This document shows, one piece after another, positions 44,067 to 53,038 of a stretch of 64,000 bases of DNA; the stretch's first letter is position 1, and each line of letters begins with the position of its first letter. Source of the DNA: DAHUYF01 sp963838385 (lineage in GTDB: Bacteria > Pseudomonadota > Alphaproteobacteria > ATCC43930 > CGMCC-115725). The notes beneath the pieces are model-generated. The model ran no database searches. It saw only the letters and a list, made by a program, of their open reading frames with translations, and had not been told where the DNA came from. Location of the stretch: contig CAWIRE010000006.1 of NCBI GenBank assembly GCA_963838385.1, positions 992,001-1,056,000 on the forward strand, written 5' to 3'. The position numbers and the translations under genes were made by a program.

Positions 44067-44229
44067 GACCGTCGAACCGCTCCGCCGGCAGCCGCAGCGC
44101 CAGCGCGCACAGCATCGCCCGCAGCGCCTCGCGATCGGTGCCCGCGCTGCGCGTCACCGCGCCCATCATCTCATCCGCCAGCAGCTCATCGAGGCTCGGC
44201 TCGCAGCGCAGCATGTTCCACAGTCCCAT
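44011..44229 (-). CDS. Small hypothetical protein
   Basis: A 72-codon frame from ATG 44229. The first 50 residues look like a real small helical protein: MGLWNMLRCEPSLDELLADE, MMGAVTRSAGTDREALRAML, CALALRLPAE. The last 20 residues lie opposite the kinase 3' end and have biased composition. I recall a similar short hypothetical in related bacteria but cannot name a family. A function is not known. Confidence 0.5.
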   Translation of the reverse strand: MGLWNMLRCEPSLDELLADEMMGAVTRSAGTDREALRAMLCALALRLPAERFDGLRPRCASPTASGCRPSAA

Positions 44230-44447
44230 CGCCCTCTCCACCCGTGATGCAGGATGGACGATGCCGGCGAAGCTTGGCCGATTTGTGGCAACCTCAGGTT
44301 CTTTTGTCGGCATTTCGCCGCCCGCCGACCCCGGAAAATCGCGTCCAATCAAGCCTAAGTTGAGATAAATGCCCGACGAAACAATTTGCCACATCTTTGC
44401 CCACACTTCAGCCTTGCGCCCATTGACCACCGCCAGGGGCAATCCGC

Positions 44448-45404
44448 TTGACCATCGGAGGCGGCCCGCGACATGGGCCCAATGAAGTCCGCGCCACGCA
44501 GGTGCTGCTCGCCACCTTGTGCGAATGGCACAACAGCGAGGCGCCGGGAAATTACGGCCGCGCGCGGACGACCGTGGTGAATTGGGATTTCACCGCGCTC
44601 GACTTCCGCGGCATGAACTTCTCGGACGCGACTTTTCTCGACTGCTCGTTCCGCAAGGCCGACCTGCGCGGCGCGGTGTTCCATCGCGCCAAGCTTTGGG
44701 GCGGGCATTTCGAGGATGCCGACCTCTCGGGCGGCACCTTCGTCGAGGCCGATCTCTCGCCCGGCGAAACCTCCCGCCGCAACGCGCGGTTGGCGCGCGC
44801 GGCGCTGCGCGATACCGACCTCAGCGAGGCGAAGCTGCGCCACGCCGATTTCGACTGCGCCCTGCTCGATCGCACCCGGCTGCGCCGGGCCGATCTCGGC
44901 GGCGCGCGCTTCCGCGGCGCCGAGATCATCGACGCGGAGCTCGACGGCGCGAACTTCATGGGCGCCGATTTCTCCGGCGCCGCGGTGCGCGGCGACACGC
45001 GCCGCCAGCTCGCGGCGGCCGGAATGACGCCCGCCTCGATGGAGCTTCCGCCCGACGCGCTGGCGCGGCAGCTGCGTGCCCACGAACTCTGGTTGCGCAG
45101 CGGCGGGCGCCGCGGCAAACGCGCCGAACTCGTGGGATACGATCTCTCCGGCACCGATTTCACCGGCGCGGTGCTGGCGGCGGCGCGGCTCGACCGCTCG
45201 ATCTTCGCCGAGGCGCGCTTCCGCGGTGCCATGCTCGCCGCCGCCCGCTTCCGCGCCGCCAATCTGCGCGGCGCCGATTTCGACCAGGCCGATCTCCGGG
45301 GCGCCGATCTCAGAGGCGCCAATCTGCGCGAGGCGCGGCTCGAGACCGCGGTGACCGGCCGGTTGCCGGGCACCTCGCTGACGACGCGGCTCGGCGGCGA
45401 TTGA
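44448..45404 (+). CDS. Pentapeptide-repeat protein
   Basis: A 318-residue protein with two blocks of A(D/N)LxX repeats. Block one, about residues 48-185: VNWDFTALDFRGMNFSDATF, then LRGAVFHRAKLWGG and repeating ADLSGG/ADLGGARFRGAEI units. Block two, about residues 230-305: YDLSGTDFTGAVLAAARLDR, then ANLRGADFDQADLRGADLRG. A 45-residue helical section joins them. Such repeats form a square right-handed beta helix; some mimic DNA and bind gyrase, most have unknown roles. No in-frame ATG precedes residue 55, so TTG 44448 is taken as the start. No gyrase gene is nearby. Confidence 0.85.
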   Translation: MTIGGGPRHGPNEVRATQVLLATLCEWHNSEAPGNYGRARTTVVNWDFTALDFRGMNFSDATFLDCSFRKADLRGAVFHRAKLWGGHFEDADLSGGTFVEADLSPGETSRRNARLARAALRDTDLSEAKLRHADFDCALLDRTRLRRADLGGARFRGAEIIDAELDGANFMGADFSGAAVRGDTRRQLAAAGMTPASMELPPDALARQLRAHELWLRSGGRRGKRAELVGYDLSGTDFTGAVLAAARLDRSIFAEARFRGAMLAAARFRAANLRGADFDQADLRGADLRGANLREARLETAVTGRLPGTSLTTRLGGD

Positions 45405-45419
45405 CGGTACCGGTCGCGC

Positions 45420-47882
45420 TCAGCCGGCGGTCGCCACCGCCCGGCGCAGCAACGCGATCAACGCCGCGCTGTTCGGCAGATGCGGCGCCTCGGTCTCGAG
45501 AATGCGCGCGAACACCCGGCATTTGAAGCGCTGCTGATCGATCTCCGCCAGCGCCGCCGGACCGGCGCTGTCGCAGAGGAGATCGAACAGCCGATCGGCC
45601 GCCTGCAGCCGCCCGAGCAGATAATCATGCTCGCGATAGGCCCGCGAGAAGAAGGCCGCGAAATGCATGAGGCCGATGCCCTTGAGCGCGACCGGCGCCC
45701 CCAGCGCCTTCAGCGTCTTGGCGTCCTCCGGGCTGATGCGGTCGACGAGCACCTCGTCGAACTCGCCGGCGTCGCGCCAATTGGTCACCGACAGCGTCAG
45801 CACGTCCCAGAACGGAAATCCCAGGTAATTGATGAGCGCCTCGCGGCGCGCGTCGGCGGGCCAGAGCAGCGGATCCATCGCGGCAAGGCTGGCGTCGAGC
45901 GTGTCGGTGGCGAGATCGAGATCAAGCTCGACCGCCATCCTGTCGGCCAGCGCCTCGATCGGGGCGGCCTCGCGCGCGACGAAGCCATCGATCCAGGCGG
46001 GATCGCGACGCTCGACGCCGCCCCGCGCCAGGCCGGCGAACAGCGCGCGCGCCCCGGCGCGCACCTCGGCGCTGAAGAAGCCAGGCTGCTCGCGCTGCCG
46101 CATCGCATCCAGCTGCCGGTAGAATTCGCGCTTCAGCGCGTTGATCGCGTCGAGCGCCGCGCGCGACGCGGTCCCCGACCGCGACTGGTAGATACGGTTC
46201 TGCCCCTGGATGAGGAAGAGCAGCCGGCGCTTGCGGAACTCGACGTCGAAGGCGAGGAGAAACCGCACCCAGCGCGGCGTGTCGGGCGCCGCCGCCTTCA
46301 TGTCGCCGCCCTCGGCGTGGCTGCCGGTGCGGGCATAGGAGCGGCCCGAGACCTCGGCCCAGACGTTGATGGCGTCGACGACGAGGCGCGCGCCCGGCGA
46401 GGCCGGGGGCAGGCCGACGAGGCCGGCGATGATCTGCGCCGCCTGGGCCCGCACCGCGGCGAGCTTGAGGCGCACATAGCCCTCATAGGCGAAGCCCGCC
46501 TCGCGCGCGGCCCGCGCGCTGGCCGCGCTGCGCCAGCCGGCCACATCCGCCGCCGTGACGGGCGCGTCCGGCGCCGGCAGCATCTCCGAGACCAGATCCG
46601 TGACATGCGGGCGAGCCGCGTCGACGATGGCGCGAAGCCGCCGGACGCGATCATTGTGGTCGTTGATGCGGTCGAGCTCGGCGGCCACCGGCTCGTTGCG
46701 CGGAATGTCGGACAGCGCCGCCTTGAGCACGGCGAAGAAGCCGGGCGGGCCGGCCGTCGCCGTCGTCGTCTCCCGCGGATCGGGATCGATATAGACGAGC
46801 CGGCGGTCGACCTGGCGCTGGGCGGCGCGGCTGCGGATGGCGTGGATGGCCTCGCGGAAGGGCTTGTTGTTGAGCACCGAGCCGTCGACAAAGGAGGCGC
46901 TCTCGGGATCGGCACCCGCTTCCGCCGGCGGGTCGAAGGCACGCCGGCAGAAGCGGGCGCGGTTGGGCCAGGTGAGGCCGCGTCGCGCGAGATGGGCGTC
47001 GAGCTCGGCGAGCTGGGCCGGCGGAAACGCCCCGGGAAAGGAGGAGGTGGCGCGCGCGGCAAAGGCGAGGCCGGGGGCATCGGGCAGGTCGAAATCCGTC
47101 TCCACGCCGCCGCCGGGATGGCGCAGATGCGAGAAGCGCAGGACGCGCGCGTGCTCGCGCTCCTCGATGAACGGCGGATCGTGGATCTCGATGCTGCGGC
47201 GATAGCCGTAATGATCGGTCACGGTGACGAAGAGATCGAGCGGGTGGCCGGCCGGCATCAGCGACCGCGACGGCTCGGGCGAGACGCCGAGGCTGAGCAC
47301 GGCATCGAGCATCAGCTGGGTCATGCGCCGGCCGTCGAAGGGCGGCTTGAACCAGCGCGAGCGGACGAAGAGCGAGAGCTTGCGCCGTACTTCCGGGTCA
47401 TCGGCATCGGCGATCCGCCCGAGCCGCGCCGCCGCCCAGAGAAAGGGGCGCATGAACAGCTTGCTGAAGGTGCGGGCGCGCGCCTCCGGGGCGAGCAGCA
47501 CCTCGACATCGCCGCGGTCGAGCCAGAAATCCCGGAGCGCCTTCACCGGCAAGTCCTGGGCGAGCGCCCGGGCGAGCATCACGCCGTTGATGCCGCCGGC
47601 CGAGGCGCCGGCGACGATGTCGATGACGACCCGGATGCTGGTCGCCCGGCCGATCTCCTGCAGCAGCTCGAACCACAGCGGCTCGGTATCGAATTCGGGA
47701 TTGCGCGGATCGTCGGCGCCGGGGCTCCAGTCGGCGCGCGAGGCCGCGCCCCGCGCTCCGGCATGGAGCGCCCGCGACGCGCGCACCAGCTTCAGGAACT
47801 CCTTGCTGACGCCATGCTCGTAGATGGCCAGCGAGACGCCGCCGAAGCAGATCAGCGCGATGCGCAGCTCCTTCTCGATCAT
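45420..47882 (-). CDS. Patatin-like phospholipase
   Basis: An 820-residue patatin-like protein of the large bacterial type. The start ATG 47882 begins MIEKELRIALICFGGVSLAI, where the oxyanion glycine pair lies; the nucleophile serine is in VIDIVAGASAGGINGVMLA (about residue 92) and the catalytic Asp is in SASFVDGSVLNNKPFREAIH (about residue 390). The C-terminal 400 residues are mostly helical and not assigned. There is no signal peptide, so it is likely cytosolic or membrane-peripheral. A lipid hydrolase is inferred from the active site; the substrate is unknown. Confidence 0.9.
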   Translation of the reverse strand: MIEKELRIALICFGGVSLAIYEHGVSKEFLKLVRASRALHAGARGAASRADWSPGADDPRNPEFDTEPLWFELLQEIGRATSIRVVIDIVAGASAGGINGVMLARALAQDLPVKALRDFWLDRGDVEVLLAPEARARTFSKLFMRPFLWAAARLGRIADADDPEVRRKLSLFVRSRWFKPPFDGRRMTQLMLDAVLSLGVSPEPSRSLMPAGHPLDLFVTVTDHYGYRRSIEIHDPPFIEEREHARVLRFSHLRHPGGGVETDFDLPDAPGLAFAARATSSFPGAFPPAQLAELDAHLARRGLTWPNRARFCRRAFDPPAEAGADPESASFVDGSVLNNKPFREAIHAIRSRAAQRQVDRRLVYIDPDPRETTTATAGPPGFFAVLKAALSDIPRNEPVAAELDRINDHNDRVRRLRAIVDAARPHVTDLVSEMLPAPDAPVTAADVAGWRSAASARAAREAGFAYEGYVRLKLAAVRAQAAQIIAGLVGLPPASPGARLVVDAINVWAEVSGRSYARTGSHAEGGDMKAAAPDTPRWVRFLLAFDVEFRKRRLLFLIQGQNRIYQSRSGTASRAALDAINALKREFYRQLDAMRQREQPGFFSAEVRAGARALFAGLARGGVERRDPAWIDGFVAREAAPIEALADRMAVELDLDLATDTLDASLAAMDPLLWPADARREALINYLGFPFWDVLTLSVTNWRDAGEFDEVLVDRISPEDAKTLKALGAPVALKGIGLMHFAAFFSRAYREHDYLLGRLQAADRLFDLLCDSAGPAALAEIDQQRFKCRVFARILETEAPHLPNSAALIALLRRAVATAG

Positions 47883-48184
47883 GCGTCCGTCCCACCCAGA
47901 GGCCGTGGTGCCGGGCGAGCATGGTCGAGGGACAGGAGCGGATCGAGGAGCGGAGTCACGGTGGAACGCAAAGGGACGGGCCTCGCTGAACAGGCGCCAA
48001 CCTAGCCGAGATGCGATCTCCAGGCGAGACAAGACCGCGTCGAGCGGCACGCCGGCTCCCGCTCGTCATCGAGCACCCGGCAGGGCATACTCGAACCCCG
48101 GCTTCGACCGCGGGCCGCATCGTTGGGCGCGCCCCGCCTGCGTCCGCTTAAATTTGGCCAGACCGCACCTTGATGGGGGACACC
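47883..48184. other. Divergent intergenic stretch
   Basis: About 300 bases between the patatin start and the secreted protein at 48185. I see no repeat, dyad or convincing promoter. A TTAAATTT segment at about 48147 is the only A/T-rich spot and may belong to the promoter of the rightward gene. Confidence 0.3.
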
Positions 48185-48697
48185 ATGATGCGCTTCATCC
48201 TTGCCGCCGTGCTGACGGTGAGTGTTGCTTTCGCCGCTCAGGCGCGCGACACCGAATACCATCTCAAGCTGAGCGAGCTGCTGCAGAGTGCCGAGTACAA
48301 GGACAAGGTCGGCGACGATGTCGCATTTTACTTCGGCCGCCAGCCGACACCACCCGTCGAGAAGAGCTTCGGCGAGTTCGTGACCAACCGAAAGACGAAT
48401 TCGGTGGGAAAGCCGGACCAGGAGGCCTGCCGGTGGGCGATGCTGAGCGCGCTGATCCAGCTGCGCGACCGAGCCGAGGAAATGGGCGGGAATGCGGTCG
48501 TCGGCATCGAGAGCTACTACAAGAAGCGCCGCGCTTCCAGCGAGACCGAGTACGAGTGCCATGCCGGCGCGATCATCGCCGGCGTCGCGCTCAGAGGGAC
48601 GGTGGTCAAGCTGCAGAAGGCCAGCCATTTGTCGCTCATCTCGCATCCGCAGGAGATCACCGACCTGATCCTGCGAGCCGCGGGCAACGTCAAATAG
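48185..48697 (+). CDS. Secreted conserved protein (excinuclease-subunit-like in name only)
   Basis: A 170-residue exported protein. Leader MMRFILAAVLTVSVAFAAQA, then cleavage before RDTEYH. The body contains FYFGRQPTPPVEKSFGEFVT, TNRKTNSVGKPDQEACRWAM, GGNAVVGIESYYKKRRASSE and TEYECHAGAIIAGVALRGTV. I recall the same pattern in a widespread family often mislabelled excinuclease ATPase subunit; there is no ATPase motif. The two conserved cysteines may form a disulfide in the periplasm. Function unknown. Confidence 0.8.
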   Translation: MMRFILAAVLTVSVAFAAQARDTEYHLKLSELLQSAEYKDKVGDDVAFYFGRQPTPPVEKSFGEFVTNRKTNSVGKPDQEACRWAMLSALIQLRDRAEEMGGNAVVGIESYYKKRRASSETEYECHAGAIIAGVALRGTVVKLQKASHLSLISHPQEITDLILRAAGNVK

Positions 48698-48782
48698 GTC
48701 GGAATGCCAAACTGGCCCGCCACCGAACTGTTCCTTCATCCGGAATGTTGAGGTCGGCACCCGTCAACTTGCGCAGTGCACC

Positions 48783-49530
48783 TCAGCGCTTGCCGGTGCC
48801 CAAATCATCCGAGTGCCCGGCCTTCAGGCGGGACCACTGGGCGGTGGGACGGCCATCGGTGCGGATAACTTGCTTGCCCTTAAACCGTCGTGGCCAGCCG
48901 GTCGGCAAATCCTCCCACATCTCCTGCCGCCCGTAGACCGTCATGTCGAGCAGATCATAGCTATTGTCCATGGCCTCGCCGCCGCGCCCCGTCGTCCAGT
49001 AAGTCTCGAAGACGTCGGATCCTTGTCGCAGGTAGCAAAACGATATGAAACAGGCCCACCCGGCGTCCGACCAAGAGAGTGTCGAGCGAGTCCCGGGCCG
49101 AGTACCAGGGCATCTCCCAGCCCATGAAATCGCGGTACCGGGCGCTCTCTTCGTACGGGCCCTGGCAGAACACGGCATAGGTGACGTCGCGGGAATGAAG
49201 ATAGGACAGCTCGCGGACCTGCGATGCAAGCCAGGTGCACCCCTCGCACTGCTCCGGCGCAGGGTGGCCGGTGTGCCACATGAAGTAATAGGCGATGAGC
49301 ATCCGGCGCCCCTCGAACGCGTCCAATAATGTCACCGCGTCACCTTCGCCAATGAGCCGTGTGGCGCCATCCACCTCGACCATGGGGAGCCGTCGGCGGG
49401 CGGCCGCAATGGCGTCGCCTTCCCTGGTGTGGGCCTTCTCTCGAATCCGCAACGCGTCGAGCTCCCTCTGGAAGGTGCTCCGATCGACTATGGTGGGCGC
49501 TCCAAGTTCGTCTCTCATGAAGTCTTTCAT
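48783..49530 (-). pseudogene. DUF899 thioredoxin-like protein, frameshifted
   Basis: A DUF899 protein (thioredoxin-fold family of unknown function) of about 248 residues. From ATG 49530 (GGGAGAG upstream) the first frame gives STFQRELDALRIREKAHTRE, LLDAFEGRRMLIAYYFMWHT, GHPAPEQCEGCTWLASQVRE with the CxxC-like pair, and YRDFMGWEMPWYSARDS. Near 49060-49085 the match continues in the other frame (ISFCYLRQGSDVFETYWTTG, then NSYDLLDMTVYGRQEMWEDL). One base indel explains it. It lies 14 bases after the intact DUF899 gene, so the two are tandem duplicates. Confidence 0.8.
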
Positions 49531-49544
49531 CGTTCTCTCCCTTG

Positions 49545-50300
49545 CTACGCGGGCTTCGGGTCCTCTGCGTCGCGCTTTCGGAAGGCGGCTTCTCCGGCAT
49601 CGGACACCTCGACCCACTTCGGGTCGGGCGCGGTCTCGGCGTCGTAGGTGTCGTGCCAGTTCCACCACTTGTATGGCGGGGTCTGGGGGTATCCCGCTGG
49701 CGAGTCCTCCCAAGTCTCCTGGCGACCGAGCGGCGTGATATCGAGGTAGCTCCAGGTGGTCCCCATCGCCTCGTCGCCGCGGTTGTTGATGAGGTAGGTG
49801 CGGAACACCCGCTCGTCGGAGCGGAAGAACACGTTGTGGCCGTGCCATTCATCGACGCCGAAATCCGCGTCGAAGCCGTCGGTGATCGTGTACCAGGGCA
49901 TCTCCCAGCCCATCCGCGCCTTCAGGCGCGCGATGTCCGCTTGCGGCGCCCGCGAGGCGTAAGCGAGGGTGGTGTCGCGCGCGTTCAGATGGGCCAGATG
50001 GGCGACCTGATCGGCGCCCAGCGAGCAGCCGCGGCAGGCGTGCTCGGGCCAGCCGAACACCCCGGGCTCGAAGAAGGCGCGATAGACGATCAACTGCCGG
50101 CGGCTCTCGAACAGGTCGAGCAGGCTGAGCTTGCCCTGGGGCCCCACGAATTCGTACGCCTTCTCGACGGCCATCCACGGCATCCGCCGGCGTTCGGCGG
50201 CCAGGGCGTCGCGGGCCCGCATCAGAGCCTTCTCCTTCACCAGCATCTGCTGGCGCGCAGCCTCCCAGGCCTCCGGCGACACGATCGGAGGCGTGCTCAT
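49545..50300 (-). CDS. DUF899 thioredoxin-like protein
   Basis: A 251-residue intact DUF899 protein. It contains EAARQQMLVKEKALMRARDA, VGPQGKLSLLDLFESRRQLI, the EHACRGCSLGADQVAHLAHL CxxC-type turn, MGWEMPWYTITDGFDADFGV and TTWSYLDITPLGRQETWEDS. ATG 50300 follows AAGGA; a longer frame to 50351 adds residues without family match. It follows the small membrane gene with a 4-base overlap. DUF899 proteins are suspected peroxidase- or redox-like, but no activity is established. Confidence 0.9.
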   Translation of the reverse strand: MSTPPIVSPEAWEAARQQMLVKEKALMRARDALAAERRRMPWMAVEKAYEFVGPQGKLSLLDLFESRRQLIVYRAFFEPGVFGWPEHACRGCSLGADQVAHLAHLNARDTTLAYASRAPQADIARLKARMGWEMPWYTITDGFDADFGVDEWHGHNVFFRSDERVFRTYLINNRGDEAMGTTWSYLDITPLGRQETWEDSPAGYPQTPPYKWWNWHDTYDAETAPDPKWVEVSDAGEAAFRKRDAEDPKPA

Positions 50301-50758
50301 TGCGAGATATCCTTTGTGATGCTGCGTGTCCACCGCTTTGCTCCTGTCCATGTGTCTCTCCTTTTCCTATTCGTTCTTGCACACCTCTCCAGCCGCCTGC
50401 TGGCGGTCAGGCGCCGTGGCTTGCGCCGTTGTTCCGCGAGCGGCCGCGACATACCCTCCTCATGCGCAAGACCGGCCGCGCGGGCGCCGCTTCGCCAACG
50501 CGAGATGAGCTTCAGCCAGGGCGCGACATGGAAGGCGCTCATCAGCACGTACATCGGGACCATTCCACTCAGCACCGACGTATGTGACACGGCCGAGCAC
50601 AGACTCTCATGCCCGCCACCGCCAAGGATCCCGGTGAGCGCCGCCACGAATGCGAAGGTCGGGGCGGCCCCGAGTGATAGCCAGTCGGCAGCGCGGAGGG
50701 CGGCAGGTCCGTCACCCCGCGACGCCATTTTTGGCAAGCAGAGAGTGCCGGCCGTCAT
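50297..50758 (-). CDS. Small membrane protein in DUF899 operon
   Basis: A 153-residue protein from ATG 50758 (GGAGG 10 bases upstream). Hydrophobic stretches: ALRAADWLSLGAAPTFAFVA, ALTGILGG, and VLSGMVPMYVLMSAFHVAPW; the C-terminal third is strongly basic. A similar protein with the MYxLMSAFHxAPWL ending often lies next to DUF899 genes. Its end overlaps the following DUF899 start by 4 bases. It is the first gene of a three-gene operon divergent from the regulator at 50913. Confidence 0.7.
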   Translation of the reverse strand: MTAGTLCLPKMASRGDGPAALRAADWLSLGAAPTFAFVAALTGILGGGGHESLCSAVSHTSVLSGMVPMYVLMSAFHVAPWLKLISRWRSGARAAGLAHEEGMSRPLAEQRRKPRRLTASRRLERCARTNRKRRDTWTGAKRWTRSITKDISQ

Positions 50759-50834
50759 GATCGTCGATCCTCCGAATGCGAGCAGCGACTTGAGGCCCGG
50801 CAAGAAGACGCCCCATTTGGCATATCCGTTCTCC

Positions 50835-50874
50835 TTCCGGCATTGTTGCTCACGCGATAGACTTAGTGCCGGAA
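50835..50874. promoter_or_regulatory. Spaced dyad between DUF899 operon and its likely regulator
   Basis: TTCCGGCA (50835-50842) and TGCCGGAA (50867-50874) are perfect reverse complements 24 bases apart, in the 150-base gap between the two divergent genes. The outer context extends the match by T/A at one more place. An operator for the divergent regulator is the simplest reading. Confidence 0.45.
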
Positions 50875-50912
50875 ATCGAAGTGATGGGAGTTACAAGTGT
50901 GGCGGGATTCCG

Positions 50913-52136
50913 ATGGACTCGCTGATCATTGCCGCGGGGCGCGCGCTCGCCGCGGGTGACCCGCTGGGCGCATTGAAGCGGGTCGCGCTGCGCGACGACG
51001 CGCCGGCGCTCGCGCTTCGCGGCATGGCGATGGCGCAACTCGGCGATTTCGTGCGCGCGAAGGCCCTCTTGCGCAGCGCGGCGCGTGGCTTTGGCGTGAA
51101 AGAGGCCGTAGCCCGCGCGAGATGCCTCGTCGCCGAGGCCGAGATCGCGCTCGCCTCGCGCGACTTGGGCTGGCCCGCGAAAGCGCTTGATGCGGCGCGG
51201 GCGACGCTCGAAGCGCATGGCGATCGGATGAACGCCGCACAGGCGCGATACCTCGAGATCCGGCGCCTCCTGCTGATCGGACGCCTCGACGAGGCCGAGC
51301 GTGAGCTCGCGAAGATCGACGCCGCGCCCCTCCCGGCGGCATTAAGGACCAGCCACGCGTTGATCGTCGCTGGCATCGCGATGCGGCGCCTGCGGACGAA
51401 GACGGCGCGCGCTGCGCTCGCGCGGGCCGAGCGCGCCGCGCACGACGCTGGAATCCCGGCACTGACGGCTGAGGTCGCAAGCGCATCCCTCGTGCTCAAC
51501 ACGGCGGCGGCGCGCCTCGTGGCGCGCGGCGAGGAGCGACCCCTCCTGCTCGCGGAGGTCGAAGCATTGCTGGCCTCGAAATCGTTCATCGTCGACGCGT
51601 GCCGTCACGCCGTGCGTCATGACGACAAGCTGGTCTCGCTCGCGAGGCGTCCGGTATTGTTCGCACTCGCTCGCGCGCTGGGCGAAGCGTGGCCGGAGGA
51701 CGTGTCGCGGGACGCGCTGGTCGCGCGCGCATTCCGAGGAAAGCGTGCCGATGAATCGCATCGCGCGCGGTTGCGGGTCGAGATCGGGCGGCTGCGCGCG
51801 ATGCTGCGGACGCTGGCCGGCGTGAGCGCGACGCGGCGTGGTTTTGCACTGGTGCCGCACCACGCAAGCGAGGTCGTGGTGCTGGCGCGGCCCGTCGAAG
51901 AGGAACATGATGCTGCGGTGCTTGCCTTCCTTGCCGACGGCGAGCTGTGGTCGAGCTCGGCGCTGGCGCTGGCGCTGGGCGCCAGCCAGCGCACCGTGCA
52001 GCGCGCTCTCGATGCGCTGGCGGCGGCCGGCAAGATCCAGTCGATCGGCCGCGGGCGGGCGCGTCGTTGGATGACGCCGCCCATGCCGGGATTCACGACG
52101 ACCTTGTTACTCCTTGCGCCTCTACCGAACGGTTAG
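50913..52136 (+). CDS. Transcriptional regulator with helical repeat and winged-helix ends
   Basis: A 407-residue protein. The N-terminal 240 residues are alpha-helical repeats like TPRs (ALALRGMAMAQLGDFVRAKA, LDAARATLEAHGDRMNAAQA, RLDEAERELAKIDAAPL). Next comes a segment like the end of an OmpR winged helix (SHRARLRVEIGRLRAMLRTL, then SATRRGFALVPHHA). The C-terminus has a helix-turn-helix (SSALALALGASQRTVQRALD, ALAAAGKIQSIGRGRARRWM). So it has two possible DNA-contact modules. It is divergent from the DUF899 operon. I infer it regulates that operon; the signal is unknown. Start ATG 50913 was chosen because the region upstream has no protein-like coding. Confidence 0.75.
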   Translation: MDSLIIAAGRALAAGDPLGALKRVALRDDAPALALRGMAMAQLGDFVRAKALLRSAARGFGVKEAVARARCLVAEAEIALASRDLGWPAKALDAARATLEAHGDRMNAAQARYLEIRRLLLIGRLDEAERELAKIDAAPLPAALRTSHALIVAGIAMRRLRTKTARAALARAERAAHDAGIPALTAEVASASLVLNTAAARLVARGEERPLLLAEVEALLASKSFIVDACRHAVRHDDKLVSLARRPVLFALARALGEAWPEDVSRDALVARAFRGKRADESHRARLRVEIGRLRAMLRTLAGVSATRRGFALVPHHASEVVVLARPVEEEHDAAVLAFLADGELWSSSALALALGASQRTVQRALDALAAAGKIQSIGRGRARRWMTPPMPGFTTTLLLLAPLPNG

Positions 52137-52171
52137 GATGAAAGCACCTGCCGAGTGATGAGGAGCGACGC

Positions 52172-52813
52172 ATGAAACGAGCAGCGGCCGAAATCCTCCG
52201 TGAGTATGGGCCCTTTCCGGGTGTCGACCGCGTGAATGGCGTGACCTATGACGGTCAGCACGTCTGGGTCGCCTCCGGAGACAAGTTGAGCGCGTTCGAT
52301 CCGGCGAACGGGAAGACGATGCGTTCGATCGATGTCGCCGCGCATGCCGGAACGGCCTTCGACGGCCGCCATCTGTTTCAGATCGCCGAGGGCCGTATCC
52401 AGAAGATCGATCCCAGGACCGGCAGCGTGCTCGCGACGATCCCCGCCCCCGCCGGCGGTCGCAATTCAGGGCTCGCCTGGGCCGAGGGGACGCTTTGGGT
52501 GGGGCACGATCGTGGCCGTAAGATCCATCAGATCAATCCCGAAACCGGCGCAATTCTCCGCACCATCCAATCCAACCGCTTCGTCACCGGGGTGACCTGG
52601 GTCGATGGCGAGCTCTGGCACGGCACCTGGGAAGGCGACGAGAGCGATGTGAGGCGGGTCGATCCCCCAACGGGAAAGGTCCTGGAGAAGCTCGACATGC
52701 CGCCCGGGGTAGGTGTGTCAGGGCTCGAATCCGATGGCGGCGATCGGTTCTTCTGCGGCGGCGGAAGCAGCGGGAAGGTGAGAGCCGTCCGCCGACCCAG
52801 GCGCGGGTCCTGA
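52172..52813 (+). CDS. Beta-propeller protein (PQQ/NHL or glutamine-cyclotransferase-like)
   Basis: A 213-residue protein made of repeating WVASGDKLSAFDPANGKTM, IQKIDPRTGSVLATIPAP and LWVGHDRGRKIHQINPETGA units, each about 40 residues with a xxIDPxTG turn. That is a beta-propeller of about five blades, similar to Vgb/streptogramin lyase-type or glutaminyl cyclotransferase-like proteins. No signal peptide was seen. It follows the regulator by 35 bases on the same strand. No catalytic role can be read. Confidence 0.75.
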   Translation: MKRAAAEILREYGPFPGVDRVNGVTYDGQHVWVASGDKLSAFDPANGKTMRSIDVAAHAGTAFDGRHLFQIAEGRIQKIDPRTGSVLATIPAPAGGRNSGLAWAEGTLWVGHDRGRKIHQINPETGAILRTIQSNRFVTGVTWVDGELWHGTWEGDESDVRRVDPPTGKVLEKLDMPPGVGVSGLESDGGDRFFCGGGSSGKVRAVRRPRRGS

Positions 52814-53038
52814 GTGGCGCGAGGACTATCGACGACTATTGCTGCGACAACCTCGCCTTTAATGCGCAGCTCTCCATTTTACGCCATAGCATCCGCGTCA
52901 CTCCCACCCGATTGTTTTGCGTCATGGTAACGCGCTGATATGGCGGCACAAATTTTTTCTGCGCAGAGCCTGGTCGAAAAAAGACCGTCAGCCTTGAAGG
53001 GCGCGCCAACGACCGCCGGTATAATGGCAACCCAGCAT

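Noticed and set aside
45480..48005. An 841-codon plus-strand frame
   Set aside because: Antisense to the patatin gene, which has intact catalytic motifs.
49542..50912. Upstream extension of the regulator frame
   Set aside because: It runs opposite the DUF899 gene and the membrane protein gene; ATG 50913 is the only sensible start.
52940..53010. Possible FNR box near the truncated globin
   Set aside because: No TTGAT-N4-ATCAA pattern is present; only A/T runs.
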